DNA of 64,000 nucleotides, taken from the NCBI RefSeq assembly GCF_002878395.1, contig NW_025851322.1:441712-505711 (forward strand), read 5' to 3'. The position numbers and the translations under genes were made by a program. The stretch comes from Capsicum annuum (taxonomy: Eukaryota; Streptophyta; Magnoliopsida; Solanales; Solanaceae). The notes beneath the pieces were generated by a model that was not told the DNA's origin, searched no databases, and worked only from the letters and a program-made list of their open reading frames with translations. Each line of letters opens with the position of its first letter. Position 1 is the first letter of the stretch. Positions 44,733-55,490 of this stretch are shown here, one piece after another.

Positions 44733-47126
44733 TGTGATGCCTCAGAAAAAATTTTCGTTAAGATCTTGGACAAAAATGTGTTAAATTCTGTTATTTATCA
44801 TGATTTAATAATTTTTTTGTATGGAATTTCTGGATATGCGACCCGTCATCGCGTAGAGCATCAAATAACATTTCCAACGATATGTGGGTCATCCAAAACG
44901 GAAACTCGAACGATAAGTTATGATCATTCCGATCTAACCATGAATACTGGTGAACAGTAAACATGCAAGAAAAAAATACTGAGGCCAGGAGAATTTTAGG
45001 TTCAACTTCAAATGATCACAGCTCCTTGTACAGAATGATCTGGGTGAGCTACTATATATTAACAGAAATATCTGAAAGTCCTCTTTCCAATGAAATTAGT
45101 TTCATCCAATTTGTCCATCGAAGCAAAAAGTTATGGTCGATCTACTTCAGCTTATCAAGATAGACCACTAAAGGATAGATTTGACATTATTTGATTTTTA
45201 AGGGTATTCTGGTCATTTTCACTTTAATCCATCCGGGTAAACCATGGAAGTAAGTCTATTTAGAGCATTCAATAGCTCTTTTTTCTCTAAAATTTTCTAA
45301 GACTCAAACCCCAACCCTACTACTCCAAATTTCATCCTTCTATGTCTCTTGATTGAACTGTAGAAATTTCAAATTGATTTGGGATTCGAGTTAATCATGT
45401 TAAGGGCTTCGAGAAGCACTCTTTATTTTCGTGAATAAAGTTTTGGAGTCAGAAGTTCGTATTCATCTTCAATTTTTAGGTATGTGGGGCTTTGAACAAG
45501 ATTATCTTTTCGATCTTGTGCCCGATATTTTTATTGAATTTTATTGACATGAGATTTTACAAGTTTTACTACGAATTGGAAATATGGTTTTATATCTTAT
45601 ATTATTGCCCCTGAGCTATGGGATTATGTCATCCGATATGTGTATGATGTTGAGATGGAATTATGTCCAAAAAGTATTTGATTATGAGAGTATGATGATT
45701 TAATTTGTTAAGCCTTGATTTATACTATCATTCCACTATTTTCTTATTATGAATTTATAATTGATATTGGAGATTTTATATCCCTACTATAGGTCGATGT
45801 CTCAAGTACCTTTAAATGAGATTGGATGGCAAATTGAGAAATATTGATATTGAAGTTGCAATGAGTCGGTATTTTTCGGATGGTTCTGATGAGTTAAATT
45901 GTTGAAAATATTATGTATTGAGTCTTCATATCCTTATTCAAATGTTGAGTAGGTTATGGTTCAACACATTGATACCTTGTTGATGTCGAGAAAGATTAAA
46001 ATGTTTTGAGCTAAAATGTGTTCAGTTAGGAATCCACAAATTGATATGATTTGATAAATGAGAAAGAGATTTGATTTGGTCTTTATGATAGACCCTTGTG
46101 GTGTTGTGGTGGATTTTCTAACGTTTTCTGAGCTTGTCGGGGAGTAGTACTTAGCACCGAGAGGGAAATTTGGTATTTCCCCAAACCTATGTGCCACCGT
46201 AAGGTTGTTTGATGATGATATTATTGGCCAAAGAGCCCGATTGTGATTATTGTAGTTTTAAGGTAGTACTCCCTAACAAAGAGTATGATGCTCCCCCCAA
46301 TGGGGGTTTCAAACATTAGTATTCCACATAGCTCACGTGGGGTTGTCGGTTATAGGAAACTCCCCTATCCATAAGAGTCATCTTTATTGAAATACCGAGT
46401 CACTCCGAGTTTTGATGTGGTAAGTCATGTTGCTTATGATGATCTATAATGATTTATGAGGTTTCTCTCCTACATTTCCTATCCAATATGTTATGAGTTA
46501 GATGATTCAATGTCACTCAATCCAGGTGTGTCATTATGGTCCATATTTATGTTTTTATGAAATTTATGATATTATTTATATTTTGCATGCGCCCCACATA
46601 ATCAGTACGTATCTTGTGCTGACCCTACATACTTAATACGATCTTATGCTGACCCACATATTTCTCTATGGGTTACATTCTTACCATGATGTAGGCTCAG
46701 GTACTCAGCCGCAGCCACGATAGTGATATCTGAGTGTCGCATCTACGTTCCTTCAGTGATGAGTCCTCATGATTTGAGGACCAAGTTTTTAGTTCTTGTG
46801 CTATTGTTTTGTGATCCCTTTGGTCTGTTGAGTCAGTTTGGGCGTTTGTCCTAATGGCTCATTGATTTTGCTGTATAGAGGCTACGTCAGACTAGTGTAT
46901 TGTTGGGTCAGTTTATGTATGGACATTCCATATATTTATAGTCTAACAATATTCCGTGCCATGTGCGATGTGATATGGTATGTACTTATATATATATCCT
47001 TAGCGTAGCATGTATGTTGTTGTGTTGGAACCCAAGGGTAGCGTTTTGGCTTAAAGGGTTAGCTTGAGGCTACGTGTAGCCTTGGGCACCGTGTGGCATC
47101 TCGGGATGATATTTTAGTGCATTACA
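44733..47126 (+). repeat. 5' LTR of F
   Basis: 2394 bp. TATTTAGAGC (about 45258) may be the TATA-like box; a leader with 'aaccccaaccctacta' follows, then AG|GTATGTGGGG at 45478. Farther on are 'ggggagtagtacttagcacc' (46139) and 'cctatgtgccaccgtaagg'. Repeats of 'cagtacgtatcttgtgctga' type lie at 46600-46660. Confidence 0.92.
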
Positions 47127-47337
47127 AACTTGGTATCAGAGCCTAAGATTTTGAAGAGTCCTAGGGAGTCTGACAAGCCGTGTTATGTAGAGTCTTGAGC
47201 ATCGGTGTGTAGCGCGCCATACCTATGATCAAGAGGCTGTGGGGCATTCTAGGAAAAGTCGTTTCTTTCTTTTTACAAGAGTCTATCATGCTTACAACTG
47301 TTTCCTTCTGCTGTTAATTCATGCGTTCTTATGACAG
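45480..47337 (+). promoter_or_regulatory. Predicted 5'-UTR intron of F (GT…AG, 1858 nt)
   Basis: Donor AG|GTATGTGGGG at 45478-45487. The acceptor is a T-rich tract ending TTCTTATGACAG at 47337, 3 nt before the gag ATG at 47341. Such an intron would remove the rest of the LTR, the primer site and the leader from the Gag mRNA while leaving the genomic RNA intact. B1 and A2 have the same ACAG/ACAA-to-ATG arrangement. Splicing itself is inferred. Confidence 0.5.
47131..47142 (+). other. Primer binding site of F
   Basis: TGGTATCAGAGC, a perfect complement to the 3' end of initiator Met tRNA, 4 nt after the LTR. Confidence 0.93.
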
Positions 47338-47340
47338 AAA

Positions 47341-48500
47341 ATGCCTCTACATCGAGCTCATGGAAACAACAACCAACCTTAACTCATTGATCCGTTACAT
47401 GAGACGGTATCCCATGCTGAATTTCGGACAGTTTTTTAGATGCTAGCCCAGGCAGTTACCGCCAATACTCAGGCTAACGCTCCACCTCCTTAGGAAAATA
47501 ATTTGGCAGCAGCACAAATTCGTGACTTTATGCGAATGAATTCGCCAGAGTTTCATGGGTCGAGAGCAGGTGAGGACCCACAGAAGTATGTTGATAAAAT
47601 GAATAAAATTACATAGATTATGCACATGAATGAGGAAGAATATGTGGAGCTAGCTTCTTATCAGTTGAAGGATGTTGCCTATAACTGGGTACAGATGTGG
47701 AATAAGGGTAGAGAGGAAAATACCGCTCCGATGACTTGGCAATTATTCCAAGATATTTGCCAGGATAGATTCTTTCATCTTGAGTTACAGGAAGCTAAGA
47801 TAGAGTAGTTTATGAATTTGAGACAAGGCTCCATGTCGGTTAAGGAGTATTGTCTTAAGTTTAATCAGCTATCGAAGTACACTCACAATTTGATGGCTAG
47901 CTCGAGGACTAGTATGAGCAAGTTTCTAACTGGGGTATCGAGTTATGTGGTGAAAGAATGTAAGTCTGCAATGATCAACAAGGAGATTGATCTTCCTAGG
48001 TTAATGATTCATTCCCAACAGATTGAGTCAGACACGATAAAGGAAAGAGAAAGAGTAAGTGGAATTAAGAGAGTCAGATCAGAGCAACAGGGGTTTGGTC
48101 AGACTAGATTCTCCAGAGAGAGTCGCCCTCAGTTTCAGAGACGTCCATTTATACCTATTTATTTCTCAGCTAGTGTTTCCGTATATTGAGGTAGGCAAGA
48201 GCTTGGGAATAAGTCGGTACCTTTTAGGTCTCAAGACAGTGTAAGCAACCGGCCTCATCCTTCTTCATGTGCTAAGTGTGGTAAAGACCATTTTGGGGAG
48301 TGTTATATGGGGTAGCGGGGATTTTTTGGTTGTGGCAAGTCGGGCCACATACTTAGAGACTGCCCGTATACCATATAGCGGAGTCGTGATAACCGTCACC
48401 AGAATTAGGCTACCAGTGCCTCGCCTCCGGTAGCCCATCCAGTTCCTGCTTAGGGTAATTCATCTAGTACTGTTGGCGGTCAACGGTAGAGTTATTTCTA
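47341..48500 (+). pseudogene. gag of F: one frame, many nonsense codons
   Basis: ATG at 47341 starts MPLHRAHGNN. The single frame then gives IRDFMRMNSPEFHGSRAGED, YQLKDVAYNWVQMW, FQDICQDRFFHLELQEAKIE, NLRQGSMSVKEYCLKFNQL, and the zinc region CAKCGKDHFGEC, GFFGCGKSGHILRDC (the first Cys of the second knuckle is Phe). Stops lie at 47380, 47437, 47491, 47614, 47806, 48187, 48313, 48376, 48406, 48451 and 48487, all in the same frame without an indel. Gag would form the particle shell and bind RNA through the knuckle. Confidence 0.9.
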
Positions 48501-48960
48501 TGCTATACCACCTTGTCAGGAGCAGGAGGACTCTCCCGATGTTGTCATTGGTATGCTTCATGTTTTCTATTTTGATGTCTACGTGTTGATGGACCCTAGT
48601 TAAAGTTTTTCTTATGTGATACCACTGGTTGCTGTAAATTTTGAAATGGATCCTGAACTAATTTCTGAGCCTATTTTGGTTTCTACTCTGGTAGGAGAGT
48701 CTGTCATTGCTAAACGAGTGTATAAGAAATGTCGCATTACTGTCTTTTATCGGGTTATGTATGCTGATTTGATTGAGCTAGATATGGTTGACTTTGATAT
48801 CATTTTGGGTATGGATTGACTTCACTCATGCTATGCGTCTATTTATTGTCGTGCTCGCGTGGTCAAGTTTCAGTCTCCTGATGAACCTATCCTCACATGG
48901 TCCGGGAGTTCTATGATTCCTAAGGGTCATTTAGTTCCTATTTCAAAGCTAGGAAGTTGA
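48501..48960 (+). pseudogene. Aspartic protease of F
   Basis: Continues in the gag frame: EDSPDVVIGMLHVFYFDVYVLMDPS (active-site Asp present), TAA at 48601, then SFSYVIPLVAVNF, YKKCRITVFYRVMYADLIELDMVDFDIILGMD and TGA at 48817 where relatives have Trp (GMDWL). HSCYASIYCRARVVKFQ follows. A frameshift near 48930 separates it from the RT linker. Confidence 0.85.
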
Positions 48961-49888
48961 TTTCCAAGGGTTGCATCCACCATTTGGTTCGGGTTAAAGA
49001 CACTAAGTCTGAAAGATCGACCATTCAGTCAATTAATGTTGTTAATGAGTTTCTTTATATCTTTTCGAAAGATCTCCGTGGAGTACCTCTTGATAGAGAG
49101 ATAGAGTTCGGGATTAACCTTCTTCCCAATACTTATCCTATTTCTATTCCTCCGTATCGCATGGATCCCGTGGAACTTAAAGAGTTGACGGAGCAATTGA
49201 AAGATCTTTTAGATAAAAGTTTTATCATACCTAGTGTGTCCCCGTAGGGTGCACCTGTTCTATTTGTGCATAAGAAAGATAGTTCTTTATGGATGTGTAT
49301 TGATTACCGAGAGCTTAACAGGGTTACTATCAAGAATAAATATCCGCTTCGTCTAATTGATAATTTATTTGATCAATTGCAAGGTGCGAGCTACTTTACA
49401 AAGATAGACCTCAAATTCGGTTATCACCAACTTAAGGTTAGGGAGTGTGATATTCCCAAGACAACCTTCCAAACCCGTTATGGTCATTTTGAATTTCTAG
49501 TGATGTCTTTCGGGTTAACTAATATTCTAAAGGCTTTCATGGATCTTATGAACTGTGTATTCCGGCCATATCTAGATTTATTTATAATAGTGTTCCTTGA
49601 TGATATTCTTATTTACTCCCGAAGTGAGGGTGATCATGCGGATCCTCTCTAAATCATGTTGGAAACTCTTCAAACTCATCGGTTATATGCTAAGTTTAGT
49701 AAGTTTGAGTTCTGGCTGAACTCTGTGTCCTTCTTGGGTCATGTTGTTTCTTTCAAAGGTATTAGAGTTGATCCTCAAAAGATAAAGGCTATAAAGAGTT
49801 GGTCTAGACCAATTTCTCCTTCTGATATCCAAAGTTTCTTGGGTCTAGCTGGTTATTATAGTCATTTTGTTGAAGGCCCAGTGGCCTG
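48957..49888 (+). pseudogene. Reverse transcriptase of F (catalytic motif kept)
   Basis: MISKGCIHHLVRVKD linker, REIEFGINLLPNTYPISIPPYRM, ELTEQLKDLLDKSFIIP, a TAG in place of Trp in SPWGAP (about 49245), [89 protein letters not shown] (both Asp present). A TAA at about 49650 is followed by [23 protein letters not shown] and [19 protein letters not shown]. It then stops abruptly at the deletion junction near 49878. Confidence 0.92.
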
Positions 49889-50780
49889 ATGCAAGAGTTT
49901 AGCATTCCTAATTGGAAGTGGGAAGAAGTGAATATGGACTTCATAGTTGGTTTGCCTCCTTCTCATCGGCATCATGATTCGATTTGGGTTGTCATAGATT
50001 GGCTGCTGAAATCAGCTCATTTCTTGCCTGTGCATTCATCGTATGCAGCTGAAGATTATGCTAGAATATATATTCGGGAACTCGTCAGACTTCATGGAAT
50101 CCCTTTGTCTATTATTTCTAACAGAGGTACTCAATTTACCTCTCAATTTAGGAAATCTTTCTAGAAAGGTCTCGATACCCAAATTCATTTAAGTTCTACT
50201 TTCCATCTGCAAATAGATGGTCAGGCCGAGCGGACCGTTCAAGCTTTAGAAGATATGTTGAGGGCTTATGTTCTTGATTTTAAAGGTAGTTAGGATGAGC
50301 ACTTAGCATTAATCGAGTTTGCTTACAATAACAGTTTTCATGCTACTATTAGAATGGCCTCATTTGAAGCTTTGTATGGTAGAACGTGTAGATCACCCAT
50401 TGGTCGATTTAAAGTTGGTGAGGCTGCTGCGACTGGACCAGATGCGGTGTTCGAGGCCATGGAAAAGGTTAAGTTAATTCGGGAAAGGTTGAAAACCACC
50501 CAAAGTCATCAAAAATCATACGCAGATGTAAGGATGAAAGACCTTAAATTTGTTGTTGGTGATTTAGTGTACTTGAAAGTTTCACCCATGAAATGGGAAA
50601 GAAATTTGGGAAGAAAAGGGAAACTAAGTCCCCGTTACATTGGTCCTTAGAGGATTGTGGATCGCATTGGAAAGGTAGCGTATAAGGTTGAATTGCCCGA
50701 GGAGTTATCTAACGTCCATCTGGTTTTCCATGTTTCTATGCTTAAGAAGTGTATTGGTGATTCTCTTGTGATTGATCCTT
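49879..50780 (+). pseudogene. Integrase of F, catalytic core without zinc domain
   Basis: Starts after the junction as [27 protein letters not shown] (first Asp). IISNRGTQF follows: the second catalytic Asp is Asn. Glu is kept (DGQAERTVQALEDML). Stops at 50162 and 50290 replace Gln and Trp of relatives. Then HLALIEFAYNNSFHA, ALYGRTCRSPIGRF, the GPDAVFEAMEKVKLIRERLKTT segment, KFVVGDLVYLKVSPMK, GKLSPRYIGP, RIGKVAYKVELPEELSNVH and FHVSMLKK. Confidence 0.9.
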
Positions 50781-51010
50781 CCGAATGCTCAGTTATTCAA
50801 AATAGTCTTTCATAAGAAGAGATTCCGATTGAGGTTTTTGACTTTCAAGTTCGTAGGCTAAGAAACAAGGAAGTTCCTTTGGTTAAAGTGCTTTGGCAAA
50901 ATCAATCCGTGGAGAGTGCTACTTGGGAAGCCAAAGCAGATATACGCGCCAAATATCCCTACCTCTTTCCTATGAATCCTGAGCATGTCGAAGGTATCGT
51001 TCTCTTTTGA
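50781..51010 (+). pseudogene. Chromodomain of F
   Basis: EEIPIEVFDFQVRRLRNKEVPLVKVLWQNQSVESATWEAKADIRAKYPYLF, in one open stretch after a TAA; the aromatic and VLW/ATWE residues of the family are present. Ends TGA at about 51008. Supports assignment to the Tekay/Del chromoviruses. Confidence 0.9.
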
Positions 51011-51169
51011 TTTAATCCTTATTGCTATGTTTATCTTGGCTTGTGTGTTTTCTACGATATCCAAAAAATCTAGAATGAAGTATATGCTTGGGCAAGATGA
51101 TTTTTCTCTATACGCTCATTTTCATAGTATTCTGGACCTACCTATCAACATTTGAGGATGAATGTTTCC

Positions 51170-51182
51170 AAGGGGGAGATAA
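51170..51182 (+). other. Polypurine tract of F
   Basis: AAGGGGGAGATAA directly before the 3' LTR TGTGATGCC; preceded by 'tttgaggatgaatgtttcc'. Confidence 0.92.
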
Positions 51183-53529
51183 TGTGATGCCCCGGAAAAA
51201 ATTTTTTGTTAAGATCTCGAACGAAAATATGTTGAATTCTGTTCTTTATCGTGATTAATAATTTTTCTGTATGGAATTTATGGATATGCAACCCTTCATC
51301 GCATAGAGAATCGAATAAGATTTCCAACGATATGTGGATAATCCAAAATGAACACTCGAGCGATGAGTTATGATCATTTTGATCTAACCGTGAATAGTGG
51401 TGAACAGTATATGTGCAGGAAAAAAATACTGAGGCCAGGAAAATTTTAGGTAAACTTCAAATGATCATAAATCTTTGTACATAATGATATGGGTGAGCTA
51501 CTATATATCAAAAGAAATCTCTAAAAGTCATTTTTCCAATGAAATTGATTTCATCAAATTTGGCCATCGGAGCAAAAGCATTGGTCGATCTAATTCAGCC
51601 TATCAAAACAGTCCACCAAAGGACAGATTTGACATTATTTGATTTTTAAGGGTATTATGGTCATTCCCACTCCAATCCATCCGGTTAAACCATGGATTTA
51701 AGTCCATTAAGAGAATTCAATAGCTCATTTTTTTCCAAAATTTCCTAAGGCTCAAACCCTAACCCTACTACTCCAAATTTCATCCTTCTATGTCTCTTGA
51801 TGGAACCGTAGAAATTTCAAATTGATTTGGGATTCGTGTTGATCATGTTAAGGGCTTTGAGAAGCATATTTTATTTTCGAGAATAAAGTTTCGGAGTCTG
51901 AAGTTTATATTCATCTTCCATTTTTAGGTATGTGGGGCTTTGAACAAGATTATCCTTTCAATTTTGTGCTAGGTATTTTTTTGAATTACATTGACATGAG
52001 ATTTTACATGTTTTACCATGAATTGGAAATATGGTTTTATATCTTATATTATTGTCCATGAACTATGGGATTATGTCATCCGATATGTGTATGATGTTGA
52101 GATGGAATTATGTCCAAAAAGTAATTGATTATGAGAGTATGATGATTTAATTTGTTAAGCCTTGATTTATACTATCATTCCACTATTTCCTTATTATGAA
52201 TTTATAATTGATATTGGAAATTCTATATCCCTACTATGGGTTGATGTCTCAGGGACCTTTAAATAAGTGTTGGATGGCAAATTGAGAAATGTTGATATTG
52301 AAGTTGCAATGAGTCTTAGTATTTTTCGGATGGTTTTGATGAGTTAATTTGTTGAAAATATTATGTATTCAGTCTTCATATCCTAGTTCAAATGTCGAGT
52401 CGGCTATGGTTCAACACATTGATATCTTGTTGATGTTGAGGAAGATTAAAATGTTTTGAGCTAAAATTTATTGAGTTAGGAATCAACAAATTGATATGAT
52501 TTGATAAATGAGAAAGAGATTTAATTTGATCTTTATGATAGACCCTTGTGGTGTTGTGGTGGATTTCCTAATACATTCGTAGCTTGTCGGGGAGTAGTAC
52601 TTAGCACCGAGAGGGAAATTTGGTGTTTCCCCAAACCTATGTGCCACCATAGGGTTATTTGATGATGATATTATTGGCCAAAGAGCCCGTTTGTGATTAT
52701 TCCAGTGTTAAGGTCATACTCCCTGGAAAAGAGTACGATGCTCCCACCAACGAGGGTTTCAAATGTTGGTATTCTACATAGCTCACGTGGTGTTGTCGGT
52801 TATAGGAAACTCCACTGTCCATAAGAGTCATGTTTATTGAAATATCGAGTCACTTCGAGTTTATGTGGTAAGTCAAGTTGCCTATGATGATCTATAATAA
52901 TTTATGAGGTTTTTCTCCTACATTTCCTATCTAAGATGTTATGAGTTGGATGATTCAATGTCACTCAAGCCAGGTGTATCATTATGATCCGTATGTACGT
53001 TTTTACAAAATTTATGATATTATTTATATTTTGCATGCGCCCCCACATACTCAGTACGTATCTTGTGCTGACCCCCATATACTCAGTATGTATCTTATGC
53101 TGACCCACATATTTCTCTATGGGCTACATTATTACCATGATGTAGGCTCAGGTACTCAGCCGCAGCCGCGATAGTGATTAGAAGACCAAGTTGCTAGTTT
53201 TGATGCTGTGTTTTGTGATCCCTTTGGTCTGTTGAGTCAGTTTGGGGTTTTTCCCAATGGCTCATTGATTTTACTGTATAGAGGCTATGTCAGACTAGTG
53301 TATTTTTGGGTTGGTTTGTGTAGAGACTTTCCATATATATACAGTCTAACGATATTCCGTTCCATGTGCAATGTGATATGATATGTACTTATGTATATAT
53401 CCTTAGCGTAGCGTGTATGTTGTTGTGTTGGAACCCAAGGGTAGTGTTTTGGCTTAAAGGGTTAGCTTGAGGCTACGTGTAGCGTTGGGCACCATGTGGC
53501 GTCTCGAGATGATATTTCAGAGCGTTACA
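51183..53529 (+). repeat. 3' LTR of F
   Basis: 2347 bp; parallels 44733-47126 with scattered substitutions and a few short indels (for example around 46735-46800, shorter at 53175-53205). AG|GTATGTGGGG is kept at 51926. Confidence 0.92.
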
Positions 53530-53534
53530 CCCTC

Positions 53535-53669
53535 ATCCCAAACGACAATAATAAGATGAAATTTAGAACTTTTAAAACACTAATGAAAAGGTGAAATCTA
53601 GAGCTTTTAAAACACTAATGAAGTAATTAGCAAAAGATTGGTGTTTTGGTTTTTCCATTTCACTGTTTT
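53535..53669. other. MULE interior with a short direct repeat
   Basis: 'cttttaaaacactaatga' occurs twice about 37 bp apart. No coding signal. Confidence 0.5.
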
Positions 53670-54035
53670 ACAAAAGAATAAAAATAAAAATAAAAATAAA
53701 GAAGAAAGGAATGTCATATAATTAAAAAATACTAACATTTTACACGTGGATGGTAATGTGGCATAGTCACGTGTTTTCTTTTAATCTAGGTTGCATACTT
53801 GGTGTTATTTTGTTAAAGGGAGGGGTATTTTTGAGCCAAATATCTAATAGAAGGGTATTTTTGATCCATTTCAGATAGTTCAAGGGCATTTTTCATCCTT
53901 TTCCGAATTACGTTAGAGGGAGGGGTATTTTTGAGCTAAATATTTAATGGAGGGGTATTTTTAATCCAAAAATCTAATGAGGAGGATTTTTGAGCTATTT
54001 CAGATAGTTCAGGGGTATTTTTGTAACTTTTTGTT
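53670..54035 (-). repeat. Inner inverted repeat, right arm
   Basis: Reverse complement of 43657-44030: AAATAAAAAT run, 'atataattaaaaaatacta', then AGGGGTATTTTTG units. Confidence 0.8.
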
Positions 54036-54355
54036 AAAACAATTAAAAAAATAAAAAAAAGATTATTTATTTTTCAGTTTTTTAATTTAAAAATATTTTA
54101 CAAAATTAAAAAATTAAAAATTTTAAAATAAAAAATAAACCCTACCCCCTTCCTAGTCCAACCACTCTCCCACCCCAACCAACCCTTTCACCCCACCCAG
54201 CTTTTTTTAAATTTTTAAATTTAAAAATATTTTTAAAAATTTATAAAATAATATTTTTAAAAATTCAATATTTTTTCTACTTTTTCAATTTAAAAATATT
54301 TTTAAAAACTAAAAAATATATTTTAAAATAAAAATTAAAAAGGCCCTCCCCCAAC
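54036..54355. repeat. Low-complexity A/T tract
   Basis: Iterated AAAAATATTTTTAAAA-type sequence, with one C-rich island at 54138-54195. Confidence 0.7.
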
Positions 54356-54386
54356 TCCAACCCCGTCCATCACCCAACCCCCTCCC

Positions 54387-54545
54387 CCACCATCCCTCAC
54401 CCCATCCACCGGTTACCACCATCCCCCACCCCATCCACCAGTCACCACCACCCCCCACCCCATCTACCAGTCACCACTATCCCCTACCCTATCCACCAGT
54501 CACCACCGTCCCTCACCCCATCCACCAGTCCACTACCATTCCCGT
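54387..54545 (+). repeat. 29-bp C-rich minisatellite
   Basis: Five units, each with CCATCCACC or a one-base variant, starting at 54402, 54431, 54460, 54489 and 54518, exactly 29 bp apart, with 'agtcaccacca' between. Surrounded by C/A-rich sequence from 54120 to 54690. Confidence 0.85.
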
Positions 54546-54689
54546 CCCCATCTAGCACTCTCCCCGTGCCCCACCCTCTTCTTATCTTTCACCCTCTTCT
54601 CATTCCCCTACCCCATTTTTCACCCTCCCCTAAGTAACACATCTACCACCACACCAGCATTTCGTCACTCACCCACCCCACCCCAGCCC

Positions 54690-55280
54690 ACAATATTACC
54701 AAATCCCATCAAGAACCCCCAGTATTACAAAACCCTATTATAAAATTCCATTACAAAAATTTTTCTCCTCTAAGTTCATTAGCAAGTTTGGTTAATTTTT
54801 GTGTGAAATTTCAGCTTTTAGGTAAGATTTGGTCAAGACATCATGGAATGAATTCAAATCAAACACCATGTAATTAATTAAAAAAAAATTCGAATTTCAA
54901 TTGCATTACAATTTTACCATGGAATCACCTACAAACAAAAAGCTTTAAAATTTCCCACCAAATAACTAAACACAATCAATGGATCTTGAATTTATATAAT
55001 TTTTTTTAATAAAATCTAACAATTTTAACTGTTTTTTTTATTCATTGGAAGTAGAATATCTTAATTGGGGTTTATAAAGAAAAGAAGAATGAGAAGAGAG
55101 AGAGAGAGCAGAAAAACAAGAAGGAGAAGAGAGAGAGTAGAAGAAGAAGCAAAAGAGAGAGAGAGGGGGAAAGAATAAGAATCGAGAAAAGAGACAGAAC
55201 GGAGGAAGAGAGAGAGAAAAGAGGAAAAGGGTAGGGGAGGGATTTTTTTTAATTAATTAATTTATTTTTATATTTAATAT
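54690..55280. other. Candidate captured host sequence in the MULE (5'-UTR/intron-like)
   Basis: Unlike anything else in the window. Plus strand: a leader-like stretch then TTTTAG|GTAAGATTTGG near 54820, a good donor. 55085-55235 is a GA/GAA-rich run (CT-rich on the other strand), common in plant 5' UTRs. No open frame of length. Capture of host DNA by a Mutator-like element is a guess. Confidence 0.3.
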
Positions 55281-55355
55281 TTTTTATATGTAAAAATAAC
55301 GTAAAAGCTGACATGACAACTGACGTGGCGAGAGTGTGTTACACTCACCAAAAAA

Positions 55356-55480
55356 GTGTTTAAAATGTTGTTTTTAGTGGATTCAGGGGTCCAGATGACA
55401 AACATGTAAGTAGAAGTGTCCAACTTACAAAACTGACATAGTACAGGGGTCCAGAAGGTCATTTGGCCTATAGTTTATCC
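55356..55480 (-). repeat. MULE right terminal inverted repeat
   Basis: Inverse of 43444-43571; ends 'ctatagtttatcc' next to the duplication at 55481-55490. Confidence 0.82.
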
Positions 55481-55490
55481 TTGTGAGTTT

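Larger units (their letters stand above)
44733..53529 (+). mobile_element. Element F: chromovirus (Tekay/Del type) with internal deletion
   Basis: 8.8 kb, flanked by CCCTT (44728-44732) and CCCTC (53530-53534). LTRs 44733-47126 and 51183-53529, both TGTGATGCC… to …GnnTTACA and very alike. PBS, gag, protease, RT, integrase core, chromodomain and polypurine tract are in order; RNase H and the integrase zinc domain are missing. The youngest and best preserved element here, yet with 13 stops in the gag-PR frame. Confidence 0.92.
43444..55480. mobile_element. Mutator-like (MULE) non-autonomous DNA transposon, carrying element F
   Basis: Flanked by TTGTAAGTTT (43434-43443) and TTGTGAGTTT (55481-55490), a 9-10 bp duplication with one mismatch, as Mutator-like elements make. 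Terminal inverted repeats of about 125 bp begin GAAATATAGTTTAGG and GGATAAACTATAGGCC and share 'cttctggacccct', 'ttggacacttctacttaca' and 'tcatctggacccct'. Without element F it is about 3.2 kb. No transposase reading frame is seen, so it would depend on an element elsewhere. Confidence 0.8.

Noticed and set aside
54800..55240. Possible host gene 5' end (GA/CT-rich leader and GTAAGA donor)
   Set aside because: No coding frame follows on either strand before the transposon ends; kept only as a possible captured fragment.
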